Below, piece by piece: positions 25,098 through 33,600 of a DNA stretch of 39,135 nucleotides (position 1 is the stretch's first letter; the number at the start of each line of letters is the position of its first letter). Source of the DNA: Candidatus Gastranaerophilales bacterium (GTDB lineage: Bacteria; Cyanobacteriota; Vampirovibrionia; Gastranaerophilales; Gastranaerophilaceae); contig CALUPM010000011.1 of assembly GCA_944322665.1 (NCBI GenBank), positions 1 through 39,135 on the forward strand, written 5' to 3'. A model generated the notes under the pieces. That model ran no database searches. It saw only the letters and a program-made list of their open reading frames with translations, and had not been told where the DNA came from. The position numbers and the translations under genes were made by a program.

Positions 25098-25805
25098 TTA
25101 TTTTACAACAAACGGGAGAAAAATCTTATAAAAAATATATAATGCAGCGAGTATCAGCAGAATTCCGCTGATTTTTAAAAGCAGGTCGGAAAATTTGTAA
25201 AACCCTTTCCAGTTTTTGAGTTTTGAAGTCAGGACGCCTGCAAAAATAAGAATTATTCCCTGCCCGAGAGCAAACAAAAACAGCATTACAACAGACTGTG
25301 CCATGCTTGCCGAAAGTGATGCAAATGCCATTATCGCAGCAAGTATCGGGGTCGAACACGGTGTTCCGGCAAGTGCAAACACAGCTCCTAAAATTACCGG
25401 ATACAAAAAAGTGTTTGTCCCTTCGTTGCGCGGCATCTCTTTTATTATTACAGGCATGTCAAAATCAAGAATTCCGACAAGTTTCAGACCCATCACAAGA
25501 ACAAGCGATGCCAGAACAAGCCCGAAATATCCGCCGGCAAATGATACGAAAACTTTGCCCGTAAGTGCGCAGATTATCCCGATAATCGAAAACACAACCG
25601 CTGTTCCGAATACAAAAAACAGCATTTGTAAAAATGTTTTTTTGCCCGAACTTTCATTTGAATACCCGCCGATATACCCCACAATCAGCGGTATCATCGC
25701 AAGTGAACACGGCGAAATTGAAGCTACAACCCCGCCTAAAAACGACAGCCAGAACAAAAGTGCTATATTGCCGTTATTTGTAAACAGTTCAACGTAATTT
25801 TCCAT
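25098..25805 (-). CDS. ccdA: CcdA-like thiol-disulfide transporter (DsbD transmembrane family)
   Basis: Inner-membrane protein, 235 residues, with six hydrophobic segments. It has the two reactive cysteines of the CcdA/DsbD family, ASISPCSLAMIP (Cys33) and AGTPCSTPILAA (Cys150), in symmetric helices 1 and 4. Members carry electrons from cytoplasmic thioredoxin across the membrane. Its start overlaps by one base (TAATG) the stop of a membrane-tethered thioredoxin-like gene, the obvious electron acceptor. No cytochrome-c maturation gene is adjacent, so the target may instead be general extracytoplasmic disulfides. Confidence 0.9.
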   Translation of the reverse strand: MENYVELFTNNGNIALLFWLSFLGGVVASISPCSLAMIPLIVGYIGGYSNESSGKKTFLQMLFFVFGTAVVFSIIGIICALTGKVFVSFAGGYFGLVLASLVLVMGLKLVGILDFDMPVIIKEMPRNEGTNTFLYPVILGAVFALAGTPCSTPILAAIMAFASLSASMAQSVVMLFLFALGQGIILIFAGVLTSKLKNWKGFYKFSDLLLKISGILLILAALYIFYKIFLPFVVK

Positions 25806-26221
25806 TATTTCAGCCCTTCAAGATATTCTTCCAAAATCTCTTTTTCAATTGCGCCTTCTACGCGTCTGACTTCTTTGTTGTTTGAGTCAAGAAAAATCAT
25901 CGTCGGCACAAGCGTTATATTGTATTTTTTTATCTGTTCATTTGTAAATTCTTTGCCGTCCTGAACAGAAATTTCCGTCAGAACTATATCGTTTGAATAT
26001 TTCGGAAAAACTTCTTTGAATAACTTGTTCATAGTCTGGCAGTCAAGACACATTGTTGAAGTGAATTTTAGAACCTGAGGTTTGCCGCTCACAACAACCT
26101 CTTCTGCTGCAGGAACTTCAATATCGGCTTTTGCCGTTGACGGGTTTGTGCTGCTCAATATCCAGAATGCAAGAAGCGGTACTATAAACACTAACGCAAT
26201 AATTACAATATTTTTTTTCAT
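25805..26221 (-). CDS. Membrane-anchored thioredoxin-like protein
   Basis: 138 residues. An N-terminal anchor or signal (about 4-23, IVIIALVFIVPLLAFWIL) is followed by a short linker and a thioredoxin fold with the redox motif CLDC (58-61) in FTSTMCLDCQTMNKLF and the cis-proline loop LVPTMIFLD. The fold faces the periplasm. AAGGAG stands eight bases before the ATG. It is translationally coupled to ccdA and probably receives electrons from it to reduce periplasmic disulfides. It is closest in layout to TlpA/DsbE/SoxW-type helpers; the particular client is unknown. Confidence 0.88.
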   Translation of the reverse strand: MKKNIVIIALVFIVPLLAFWILSSTNPSTAKADIEVPAAEEVVVSGKPQVLKFTSTMCLDCQTMNKLFKEVFPKYSNDIVLTEISVQDGKEFTNEQIKKYNITLVPTMIFLDSNNKEVRRVEGAIEKEILEEYLEGLK

Positions 26222-26296
26222 AACAATCTCTCCTTTTCGACTTACATATTATCATAAACCAAAAAGGATTTTTGCAAAACGCCAGCAGGGTATTTT

Positions 26297-26740
26297 TTAT
26301 TTATCCGTTCCGGCTACCTGTTTAAGTTTGTCGAGAGCTTTTGCATTGTTAAACATATTTGCGCCGAAAAATGCAAGCACTCCGCCTGCAGGGATTGCAA
26401 ACAAACCTCTTACCCATTTTTTCGAACTTAAAAATGACAGTGCGCCTAAAACACCTATCCCGAATAAAGTCCCGCCTAAAATTTTCTGGGTTTTCTGCAT
26501 TTTATTTAACTGTGACATAAAAACTTCTGCTGTATTCTGCGGCTTTGTTTCCGGCGCCGGCTGCGCTGTTGTATCCGGCTGAGCAGTTTCTTTTTTCTCA
26601 AACTTGTCCTCATTTTTGTTTAATGCGGAAACTTCCGGTGCTGCTGCGGCAGGTTGTTCGGTTTTTACATCCTTAATTTCAGTGTTTTCGTTCGCTCTGA
26701 AGGAATAAACATTATTGCTTTTTACAGAATTTACATACAT
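26297..26740 (-). CDS. Unknown protein with disordered N-terminus and C-terminal membrane hairpin
   Basis: 147 residues, no family recognised. Residues 20-72 are rich in Ala, Pro, Glu and Thr and are probably disordered. Two hydrophobic segments follow (about 87-104 and 111-130), separated by a short basic turn (SSKKWVRG), suggesting a membrane hairpin. AGGAGG stands seven bases before the ATG, one of the strongest ribosome sites in the window. An imperfect CCTTGTCC/GGACAGG pairing just upstream could partly fold that site. It is on the same strand as its neighbours but has 76 bp of its own 3' spacer. Confidence 0.72.
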   Translation of the reverse strand: MYVNSVKSNNVYSFRANENTEIKDVKTEQPAAAAPEVSALNKNEDKFEKKETAQPDTTAQPAPETKPQNTAEVFMSQLNKMQKTQKILGGTLFGIGVLGALSFLSSKKWVRGLFAIPAGGVLAFFGANMFNNAKALDKLKQVAGTDK

Positions 26741-26814
26741 AGGCAGACCTCCTGTCCTTATTAAAACCGGACAAGGATTTTTTTGCCTGTTTTTAACGTT
26801 TTGTTTACAAAAAT

Positions 26815-26979
26815 TTAAACATCTTCAGGCACAAAAAATGTGGCTTTCTCCAGAAGTTCTCTCGTGTGCTCATAACAGCAGGAATTTTTCGTAATCTGCT
26901 GGTATTCTCTTACAATGTTTAAAACGTCATCCACGCTCATCTTGATAATCCGTCTTTTGCCTTCAATAATTCTTGCCAT
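26815..26979 (-). CDS. Small protein of 54 residues, unknown
   Basis: Reading from the ATG at 26979 gives 54 residues ending in TAA at 26815. It begins MARIIEGKRRIIKMSVDDVL and ends TFFVPEDV. It is very basic at the N-terminus, has a CC pair (34-35), and is probably all helical: a basic strand or turn, a helix, a loop with the cysteines, then a second helix. AGGA lies eight bases before the ATG. The composition is normal for the neighbourhood, and the 340-bp gap it fills is otherwise unexplained. No function can be assigned; DNA or RNA binding is only a guess from charge. Confidence 0.62.
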   Translation of the reverse strand: MARIIEGKRRIIKMSVDDVLNIVREYQQITKNSCCYEHTRELLEKATFFVPEDV

Positions 26980-27081
26980 ACTTCACATCCTTTCCGGATT
27001 AATCATCGGCAAAAACTGTTGAAAACTTTTGAAAAATCACCTTTGCGGTTTAGAAATTCCCGCTCAAATTTGAAATCAAAC

Positions 27082-28221
27082 TTAAAGCCCTGTTTTTTCA
27101 TTCAGTTTGAAGTAATCTACAAATAAAAGTATTGAGATAAGTTCATCAAAAAAAGTTTCAAAATTTTTTGAATTGTCAATCGGACTGAAAAGACTGCCTG
27201 TTTCAAAAACGTTTTTATTCGTGGCGATAGCAAACATCAAATGATTTTTATAAAACGAACATTTAACATCTGCTGATTTAAATGAGGTTTTGATATTCTT
27301 AAATCTTTCCATAAATGCCGTTGTTATAAGATATCGTCCTTCTGTCTGGTCGGAAGAATAGGCTTTAAATTTCTTTGAAAATTCTGGGTCTTCAAGTTTT
27401 ATTTCTTCAAGATTTTTTATTTGAAATTTCTTTTTTATTCCACAAGCAAGATTTATAAATCCGGATATTACAAAAAATGCAGCTATTAAAAAACAAGCCC
27501 AAAATTCCGGACTGTTAAATACCAATCCAATACAGTCTAAAATCAAAGAAAACAACATTAAGATAATAACAGCAGCAATAAGATATTTTGATGTGGCGCC
27601 GTATATCTGCAAGTCATTTACCGAGTATATTAAGGTGTTGTTATTTATCGTTTTATTGAATTTTACATCAATTATAACCCCCTTAAATGATTTAAACGGA
27701 AGTCTGCCTTTGCCTTGCCCGGATTGGAGAACTGTTTCATTAATTTTTAGCGTAACGCTGCTGTATTCTCCGCAAAAACAGTCATCAATAATATGTTCGT
27801 CAAATCCTGCAAATAGATTGCTTTCTTTAATATTCTCAATGTTAATTTTGCTTTCATCTGTATCCCAGTTCAAATTTCCGGGAATTTTCAGAAGCTTTGG
27901 AAAACAAAATGATTTTATTTTTCTGCAAAATGCCTGATTAATTGCTGTTGGAAATATAATCGCTGCAATAAAAAGTAATAATGAAATTAAAAATAAAAAA
28001 GCATATAATGTTTCTGGAAGATGTCCTGCCAAACTAAAATTTAACACTAAACTTCCCACAAATACAGCAATAAGTATCAGTTCATTGTATATCATTTTTG
28101 AAAGCTCGGATTTTCTTGATTTTTCAAGTTCTGCAAGTTCTGGAACAATTTGGGTGTTAAAAATTTTTGCAAATTCATTTTTGTAATTTTCAATTTTGTT
28201 TTTTAACTCTGTATTTTCCAT
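27082..28221 (-). CDS. DUF3137-like membrane protein, paralogue 1
   Basis: 379 residues, third gene of a tandem triplet. Layout: a charged N-terminal helix (1-42); two membrane helices (about 46-64 and 72-93); a soluble beta-rich middle (95-205, CFCGEYSSVTLKINET); two more membrane helices (about 212-234 and 240-260); and the conserved C-terminal block FSKKFKAYSSDQTEGRYLITTAFMERF (281-307), resembling the DUF3137 core. The very end (DYFKLNEKTGL) is identical to paralogue 2, including 34 identical nucleotides. This is the most diverged N-terminus of the three. GAGG lies five bases before the ATG, eight bases after paralogue 2's stop. No biochemical role is known for the family. Confidence 0.78.
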   Translation of the reverse strand: MENTELKNKIENYKNEFAKIFNTQIVPELAELEKSRKSELSKMIYNELILIAVFVGSLVLNFSLAGHLPETLYAFLFLISLLLFIAAIIFPTAINQAFCRKIKSFCFPKLLKIPGNLNWDTDESKINIENIKESNLFAGFDEHIIDDCFCGEYSSVTLKINETVLQSGQGKGRLPFKSFKGVIIDVKFNKTINNNTLIYSVNDLQIYGATSKYLIAAVIILMLFSLILDCIGLVFNSPEFWACFLIAAFFVISGFINLACGIKKKFQIKNLEEIKLEDPEFSKKFKAYSSDQTEGRYLITTAFMERFKNIKTSFKSADVKCSFYKNHLMFAIATNKNVFETGSLFSPIDNSKNFETFFDELISILLFVDYFKLNEKTGL

Positions 28222-28229
28222 TCTAACCT

Positions 28230-29357
28230 CTACAATCCTGTTTTTTCATTCAGTTTGAAGTAATCTACAAGCGCAAATATTGAAATAAGTTCGTTCATAA
28301 ACTTTTGCAGCTGTTTGGGTTTATTTAAAGAGGTAAACAAATTCCCGACTTCAAAGAGATTTTTGCCTGTCGTTATCGCAAACATTAAGTTATCTCCGTA
28401 AAATGAACACTTTGCGCCGCGTGCGCCGAAGGCTGTCTTGATATTATTGAATCTCTCCATAAATGCAGTCGTGATTAAGTATCTTCCTTCAACCTCGTCT
28501 GAGGAGTATGCTCTGTATTTTTTGTTGAATTCAGGATCCTCAAGCTTGATTTCACGTAAAATAGTTTTATCTTTGCTGCTATGCTCCATGATTATTGAGC
28601 CTATCATTGCAACAAGTGAGATGCCGGTGTACCCTATGATTTCAAGATCTTTGAAATAGAATCCTAAGCCTAAAAGGAGTATCGTGATTAAAAGAGAAGC
28701 TCTTGTGAACCATCTGTTTTTAATATTTTGATCGCCTTTTGTTGCAATTATTGTTTTGTTTTTTATCGGTTTGTTTGCGTCAAATCTTATAATTACACCC
28801 TTAAAGACATGCCTGCAGGTGCGGTTTTTGCCTGAACCCGATTCATACCACAGATGTGTTTCTGTGATTGAAAATTTTACACCTTTATATGTGCCTGAAA
28901 AAGTATCATCGCAGGACTCCCTGTTATAGCTTGAAAATAATGAACTCTGCGAGTAATCATAATCAGTCTCAGGTAAATAAGAATTTAATTTGTTTTTCGC
29001 ATTATACCATTCAATATCCCCGAATGCTTTTAATATCTTATCCATGCAATTATTTTTCAGTTCCTTTGCAAAATTGCAGCTTTGCACAACAGGCAGACCT
29101 AAAATTCCTGCAAAACATGCAAAACTTGCAAATATAAATAACATCGCCACCGTATCAAATCTGTTCAAAAGACAGTTCCAGAAGGCTTTTGCGCAAATAA
29201 TCAATAATATTATCAGCACAATTTCTATGATATAAATTATAAATAGTTTTCTTTTGCGTTCTTTTTCATAATTTTCCATCAGCGGCGCGATTTTATCATA
29301 ATAAATTTTATGAAAATTTCTGCGCATATCCGTCGTGTCAATTGTTGTTTTGGTCAT
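28230..29357 (-). CDS. DUF3137-like membrane protein, paralogue 2
   Basis: 375 residues, middle gene of the triplet. The N-terminal block FHKIYYDKIAPLMENYEKERKRKL precedes two membrane helices (about 44-64 and 70-88). A soluble middle domain follows (DDTFSGTYKGVKFSITETHLWYESG), then helices near 218-250, and the conserved block FNKKYRAYSSDEVEGRYLITTAFMERF. AGGAG stands seven bases upstream of the ATG, inside the last codons of paralogue 3; the two frames overlap by 20 bp, so translation is coupled. No catalytic motif is visible. DUF3137 assignment is by remembered family pattern (F..+F+.YS.D..E.RYL.T..F), so it is moderately sure. Confidence 0.8.
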   Translation of the reverse strand: MTKTTIDTTDMRRNFHKIYYDKIAPLMENYEKERKRKLFIIYIIEIVLIILLIICAKAFWNCLLNRFDTVAMLFIFASFACFAGILGLPVVQSCNFAKELKNNCMDKILKAFGDIEWYNAKNKLNSYLPETDYDYSQSSLFSSYNRESCDDTFSGTYKGVKFSITETHLWYESGSGKNRTCRHVFKGVIIRFDANKPIKNKTIIATKGDQNIKNRWFTRASLLITILLLGLGFYFKDLEIIGYTGISLVAMIGSIIMEHSSKDKTILREIKLEDPEFNKKYRAYSSDEVEGRYLITTAFMERFNNIKTAFGARGAKCSFYGDNLMFAITTGKNLFEVGNLFTSLNKPKQLQKFMNELISIFALVDYFKLNEKTGL

Positions 29358-30492
29358 TTGGAAGCTCCTGTTTTATTTTACTATCTATTGTTTCATTCAG
29401 TTTAAAATAATCAATAATTGAAAGAATTGAAATAAGTTCATTAAAGAATTTTTCCATATGTTTTGACGTATTTAACGGTGTATCAATATTTCCGATTTCA
29501 AACATGTTTTTTTTGGTCGGGAGGGCTATCATTAAAACGTTATTGAAAAATGCGCATTTGGCATTTTGAGTCCCGAAATTTTTTTGAATGTGTCTGAATT
29601 TTCTGATAAAATCAGGGGTTATCAAACTCCGGCATTCAGCTTCATCGGAGGAATATAATTTGTATGTTTTATTAAACTCGGCATCTTCTACTTGAACTTC
29701 TTTTAAACCAACTTTTGGGTCATCATATTTTCTAACAAAAATAATACCAACTGTTCCCAAAAGTATAATGCCGACAAATCCGATAAAAAAAAGATTTTTC
29801 AATAACAGAGCAATTAATAACAAGATTAATGCAAATAAAAGAGCAAATGGGATGATTTTTTTGTAATTAACTGTATCATTTTTTCGTGTTGTAATTACCG
29901 TTTTGTAGTTGATTGTTTTATTCAGGTTAATTCTGATTATAATTCCCCAAAAAATTCTTGTTGTAGAGCTGTCTTTTCCGCTGGAATGGTTGTACGCAAG
30001 ATATGTTTCTGAAAACAGATATTTTACCCCGTTGAGTTCCCCTTCAAAGATGTCATCATCACTTCGTCTGTTGAAAGAGTAAAACATACAGCTTTGTTCT
30101 AAATTTTTGTCAGAAATTTCTTCTGGCAGCCGGCCTGTAACCCATTGGATGTTTCCTAATGCTGACATAATTTCAGGCAGACATTCTTTTTTTAACTTTT
30201 TTTTAAAAGAAATCTTTCTTTCGTGAGTTATACCTCCAACAGCTCCAAGTAATATAAAAGCTATAAATGCTAAAAAGCAAATAATCAACTCTGTTTTTAA
30301 TTTATAAAATAAAAATATACCAAGAATTAAAAATAATATTAAAACAACAAATAAACCTGCTTGCATAAACCGGATTTCATTTAAAATTTTTTTCCGTTCT
30401 TTTTCATAATCTTGCATAAACGGCGCTATTTTTTCATAATAAATTCTGTGAAAATTACTTCTTATTTCCGAAACTATTGAATTATTTGCCAT
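29338..30492 (-). CDS. DUF3137-like membrane protein, paralogue 3
   Basis: 384 residues, first gene of the triplet. The start is the ATG at 30492 with AGGAAG four bases upstream; an upstream TTG at 30525 coincides with the predicted transcription start and is rejected. The N-terminus FHRIYYEKIAPFMQDYEKERKK matches paralogue 2. Paired membrane helices follow (about 45-65 and 70-90), then a middle domain with EGELNGVKYLFSETYLAY, two more helices, and the core FNKTYKLYSSDEAECRSLITPDFIRKF. It has a longer polar tail (SKIKQELPNDQNNN). It begins the operon just downstream of the rpo terminator with its own extended -10 promoter. Confidence 0.8.
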   Translation of the reverse strand: MANNSIVSEIRSNFHRIYYEKIAPFMQDYEKERKKILNEIRFMQAGLFVVLILFLILGIFLFYKLKTELIICFLAFIAFILLGAVGGITHERKISFKKKLKKECLPEIMSALGNIQWVTGRLPEEISDKNLEQSCMFYSFNRRSDDDIFEGELNGVKYLFSETYLAYNHSSGKDSSTTRIFWGIIIRINLNKTINYKTVITTRKNDTVNYKKIIPFALLFALILLLIALLLKNLFFIGFVGIILLGTVGIIFVRKYDDPKVGLKEVQVEDAEFNKTYKLYSSDEAECRSLITPDFIRKFRHIQKNFGTQNAKCAFFNNVLMIALPTKKNMFEIGNIDTPLNTSKHMEKFFNELISILSIIDYFKLNETIDSKIKQELPNDQNNN

Positions 30493-30531
30493 GTTTCTTC
30501 CTATTTTTAGTTTCACTAAAATCAAATTATC

Positions 30532-30540
30532 AGTATATCA
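30532..30540 (-). promoter_or_regulatory. Extended -10 promoter of the DUF3137 triplet
   Basis: TGATATACT on the minus strand (30540-30532), with no good -35. The expected start is near 30525, a leader of about 33 nt to the ATG at 30492. It lies between the rpoC2 terminator and the triplet, so the triplet need not depend on rpo transcription. Confidence 0.45.
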
Positions 30541-30588
30541 GATTTTAAAAGTTTAGACATAATCCGAAAAATGGAAAATTTTTGCACA

Positions 30589-30622
30589 AAAAAGAGGAAA
30601 CTTTTTAAGGTTTCCTCTTTTT
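30589..30622 (-). terminator. Terminator of the rpoB-rpoC1-rpoC2 operon
   Basis: A 13-bp perfect stem (30589-30601 with 30610-30622; core GAGGAAAC/GTTTCCTC) and an 8-nt loop, followed on the minus strand by further T residues. It lies 24 bp past the rpoC2 stop. A/T runs on both sides make it usable in either direction. Confidence 0.85.
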
Positions 30623-30645
30623 CATTTTTATTTTTGAGAAGTTTG

Positions 30646-33600
30646 TTATTCTTCGTCGTTGTCGTGCTCGTCATCAAGCTGGAAGTCAGGCGCGCCGAAC
30701 ATACCCTCGATTTCTTCCAAAATTGCTGACGGTTTTCTTGCCTGATTTCTCTGGGCAACCGCACGTTTTCTTTCTTCTCTTTCCTTTTCTTCATTTGCGT
30801 TTGTAAGGTGGTGGAAGCCTGTGCCTGCAGGAATTAAACGTCCGATAATAACGTTTTCTTTCAATCCTCTGAGCATATCTTTCTTACCTTCAACTGCAGC
30901 TTCAGTCAGGATTCTGGTTGTTTCCTGGAAGGAAGCGGCTGAAATGAAGCTTTCGGTATTAAGAGAAGCTTTTGTGATACCTAACAGCATATATTCACAT
31001 GTTGCAGGAGTCTTGCCTTCTTCTTCTGCCTGTTTGTTGATATTTTCAAAGTGCTGAATTTCAACAAGCTCACCCGGAAGAAGCGTTGTGTCGCCTGCGT
31101 CGATGACTTTAACCTTCTTGGTCATCTGGCGGACAATAATTTCAACGTGTTTGTCGGCAATTTCAACGCCCTGTGAACGATATACACGCTGAACTTCATC
31201 AACCAGATACTGCTGTGCAGCTTCCGGCCCGCACAGTCTGATGACGTCATGCGGATTCAGAGGACCGCTTGTTAAAGGCTGACCTTTTGTGATTTTTTGT
31301 TTATCCTGAACGATGATGTTTGCATCAATTGCGTATTTGATTTCTGTTCTTCCGTTGTCTGTTACAAGGTAGAGTCTCGGAAGATCTTCATCGGTTTCAA
31401 TTTCAGCAACACCGTCAACTTCAGCCAATATGGCACAGTCTTTCGGCTTGCGTCCTTCAAGAAGTTCTTCTACTCTCGGAAGACCCTGAACGATGTCGCC
31501 TGTTTTTTGTCTTTCAAATACAAGAGTTGCGATAATATCACCTCTCAGAACAAGTGCTCCTGATTCTACCTGAAGCATTGTACCGGGGCTGATTAAGTAA
31601 GGACGTCCGTTTCTGATTTTTACGGTGTCTTTGTTTACGGAAACAATCTGACCTGAAACGGGAGATTTGTCGCCGTTGTCAGAAAGAATTCCGTCTAATC
31701 TTACGAAATCACCTTTCTTAACGCTTGCTTTTCCGCCGATTTTAACGTCAGATTCGTAGCTGTCGCAGATAATCAGCAATCTTCTTGCATCTTCGTTGTC
31801 GTGCTTGATAGAAGCCGTACCGTCATTAATTGCAAGAACCTGTGTTTTTGCAACCGGAGTTTTCGGCTCAATAATCTGTCCGTCTTTTACAAGAAGTTCT
31901 GTCTGTAATGATGACATCAATTTAGAATTGCCCTCAAATTCACGGCGGACAATCAGGTTTTCAAGAACAACTATTCTCAGGTTTCCTTTTTCATCAAGTT
32001 CTACCATACCTTTGAGGTGTGACAGATAACCCTGCATCTGAAGAACAAGGCTTGTTCTTGTGATTGTTGAACCATCGAGGTTTCTTACTCTTGCACCGTC
32101 TTTGTACTGAAGCTGGGTTACGGGAACAATGTCAATCAAATCGTCTGTTGTGTTGAACTTGATTGAAACTTCTTTCTGCTGGACTTCAAGCACCTGAACA
32201 GGTCTTATCAGAATTTGTACAGGCTGGTTTGCAATATTGTCCTCGTCAAGCGACAGTGTTGTATCAAGTTCTTCATCCAGATCATCAATATCAATGTCAT
32301 CGTTTGCGGAATCCATAATAGTAATGATTGAAGTTTCTTTTGCTTTGATGCCGTCTGCGATAACTGTGCCTTTCTTAACAACTTCGCCTTCGTCAACTTT
32401 CAACTCGGAAATGCTTGAAAGCTGGTGAACTTCACCTGGTCTTACCGTAATTTCGTGGATTATATCATTGAATTCTTTGAATTCAACAATACCGTCAATA
32501 TGACAGTAAACGTCTTTTACGACTTCCGTTCCTGCTGTTACGTAAGTCCCGTTTTCAACCATTTTCAAAGAGCTGTCTTTTGAAATCTGGTGAATTTCTT
32601 CCGGAATGAATACAACCGAACCTGATTTTGTAATAATCTGGTTTTCATCGACTTCGACGTCAACGTATCTGATTTCGCCTGATGATGTTACTGCGCAATC
32701 GTCGTCAAGAAGTTCCGCGATAATCATCCCGTTTTCAACCGGAGTGTCAACAGGAGCTTTGACGATGTATTTTTCGCCTGTTTTGTCGACTGTCCAGAGC
32801 TGTTCTTTTTTTGTTTGTTCAAATGTCGCATTTTCAGGCTGCAGGGAAGCTATAACAATTGTCAATTCTTTACCCTGAACGATTTTTTTGATATTTTTGC
32901 CTTCAAATTTAACATCTTCTATAACAAGATCTTCTCCAAAACGAACTTCGCCGCCGTGTTCGGAGATCATCAATGTTTCAGCAAGTTTTTCACCTTCTGA
33001 AACTTTCTGTTCGTCTTTAACGAGAACTTTTGAGCCGCCCGGAAGGTTGTAAACGTCGCCTCCGAGAACCCAGATAATACCCTGTTTGTTGGTGGTTCTT
33101 GAAATGTTGCCCTGACGGTCTTTCTTTTCGTCTGCGATAAAGTCTTCATAGATAACTTCACCTGACAGGTCTGATGTGATATCTTTTGTTGCTTTTTCTG
33201 TCAAACGGGAGCCGTCGCCGGAGGATACCGGTTCATAAGTTGCAAGTTTGAATCCTTTTTCAACCTGCATACCGTTTTCAAAGTAAACTGTAGAGCCTGC
33301 AGGAATGTGGTATTTGTCGGTACGTTTTGCACCTTTGATTTCAATATCTGCTTCGTAGTTTGCGACTTTAACGACATCCCCGTGACGGGTTCTAACTTCC
33401 CTTGTTCTGACGTTAGAAACCACTTCACCTGCTGATTTTGCTTCGATAGATTTCATCGCGCCGGCGCCTTTGAATACACCGCCGGTGTGGAATGTTCTCA
33501 TTGTAAGCTGCGTTCCGGGTTCACCGATTGACTGGGCTGCAATAATACCGATTGCTTCACCGATATCAACGAGTTTCTGGGTTGTCATTGCCCAGCCGTA

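Noticed and set aside
25216..25797. 193-codon frame antisense to ccdA
   Set aside because: It mirrors the hydrophobic codons of ccdA; no start signals.
30493..30525. TTG-started N-terminal extension of DUF3137 paralogue 3
   Set aside because: The TTG sits at the predicted transcription start, while the ATG at 30492 has AGGAAG just upstream.
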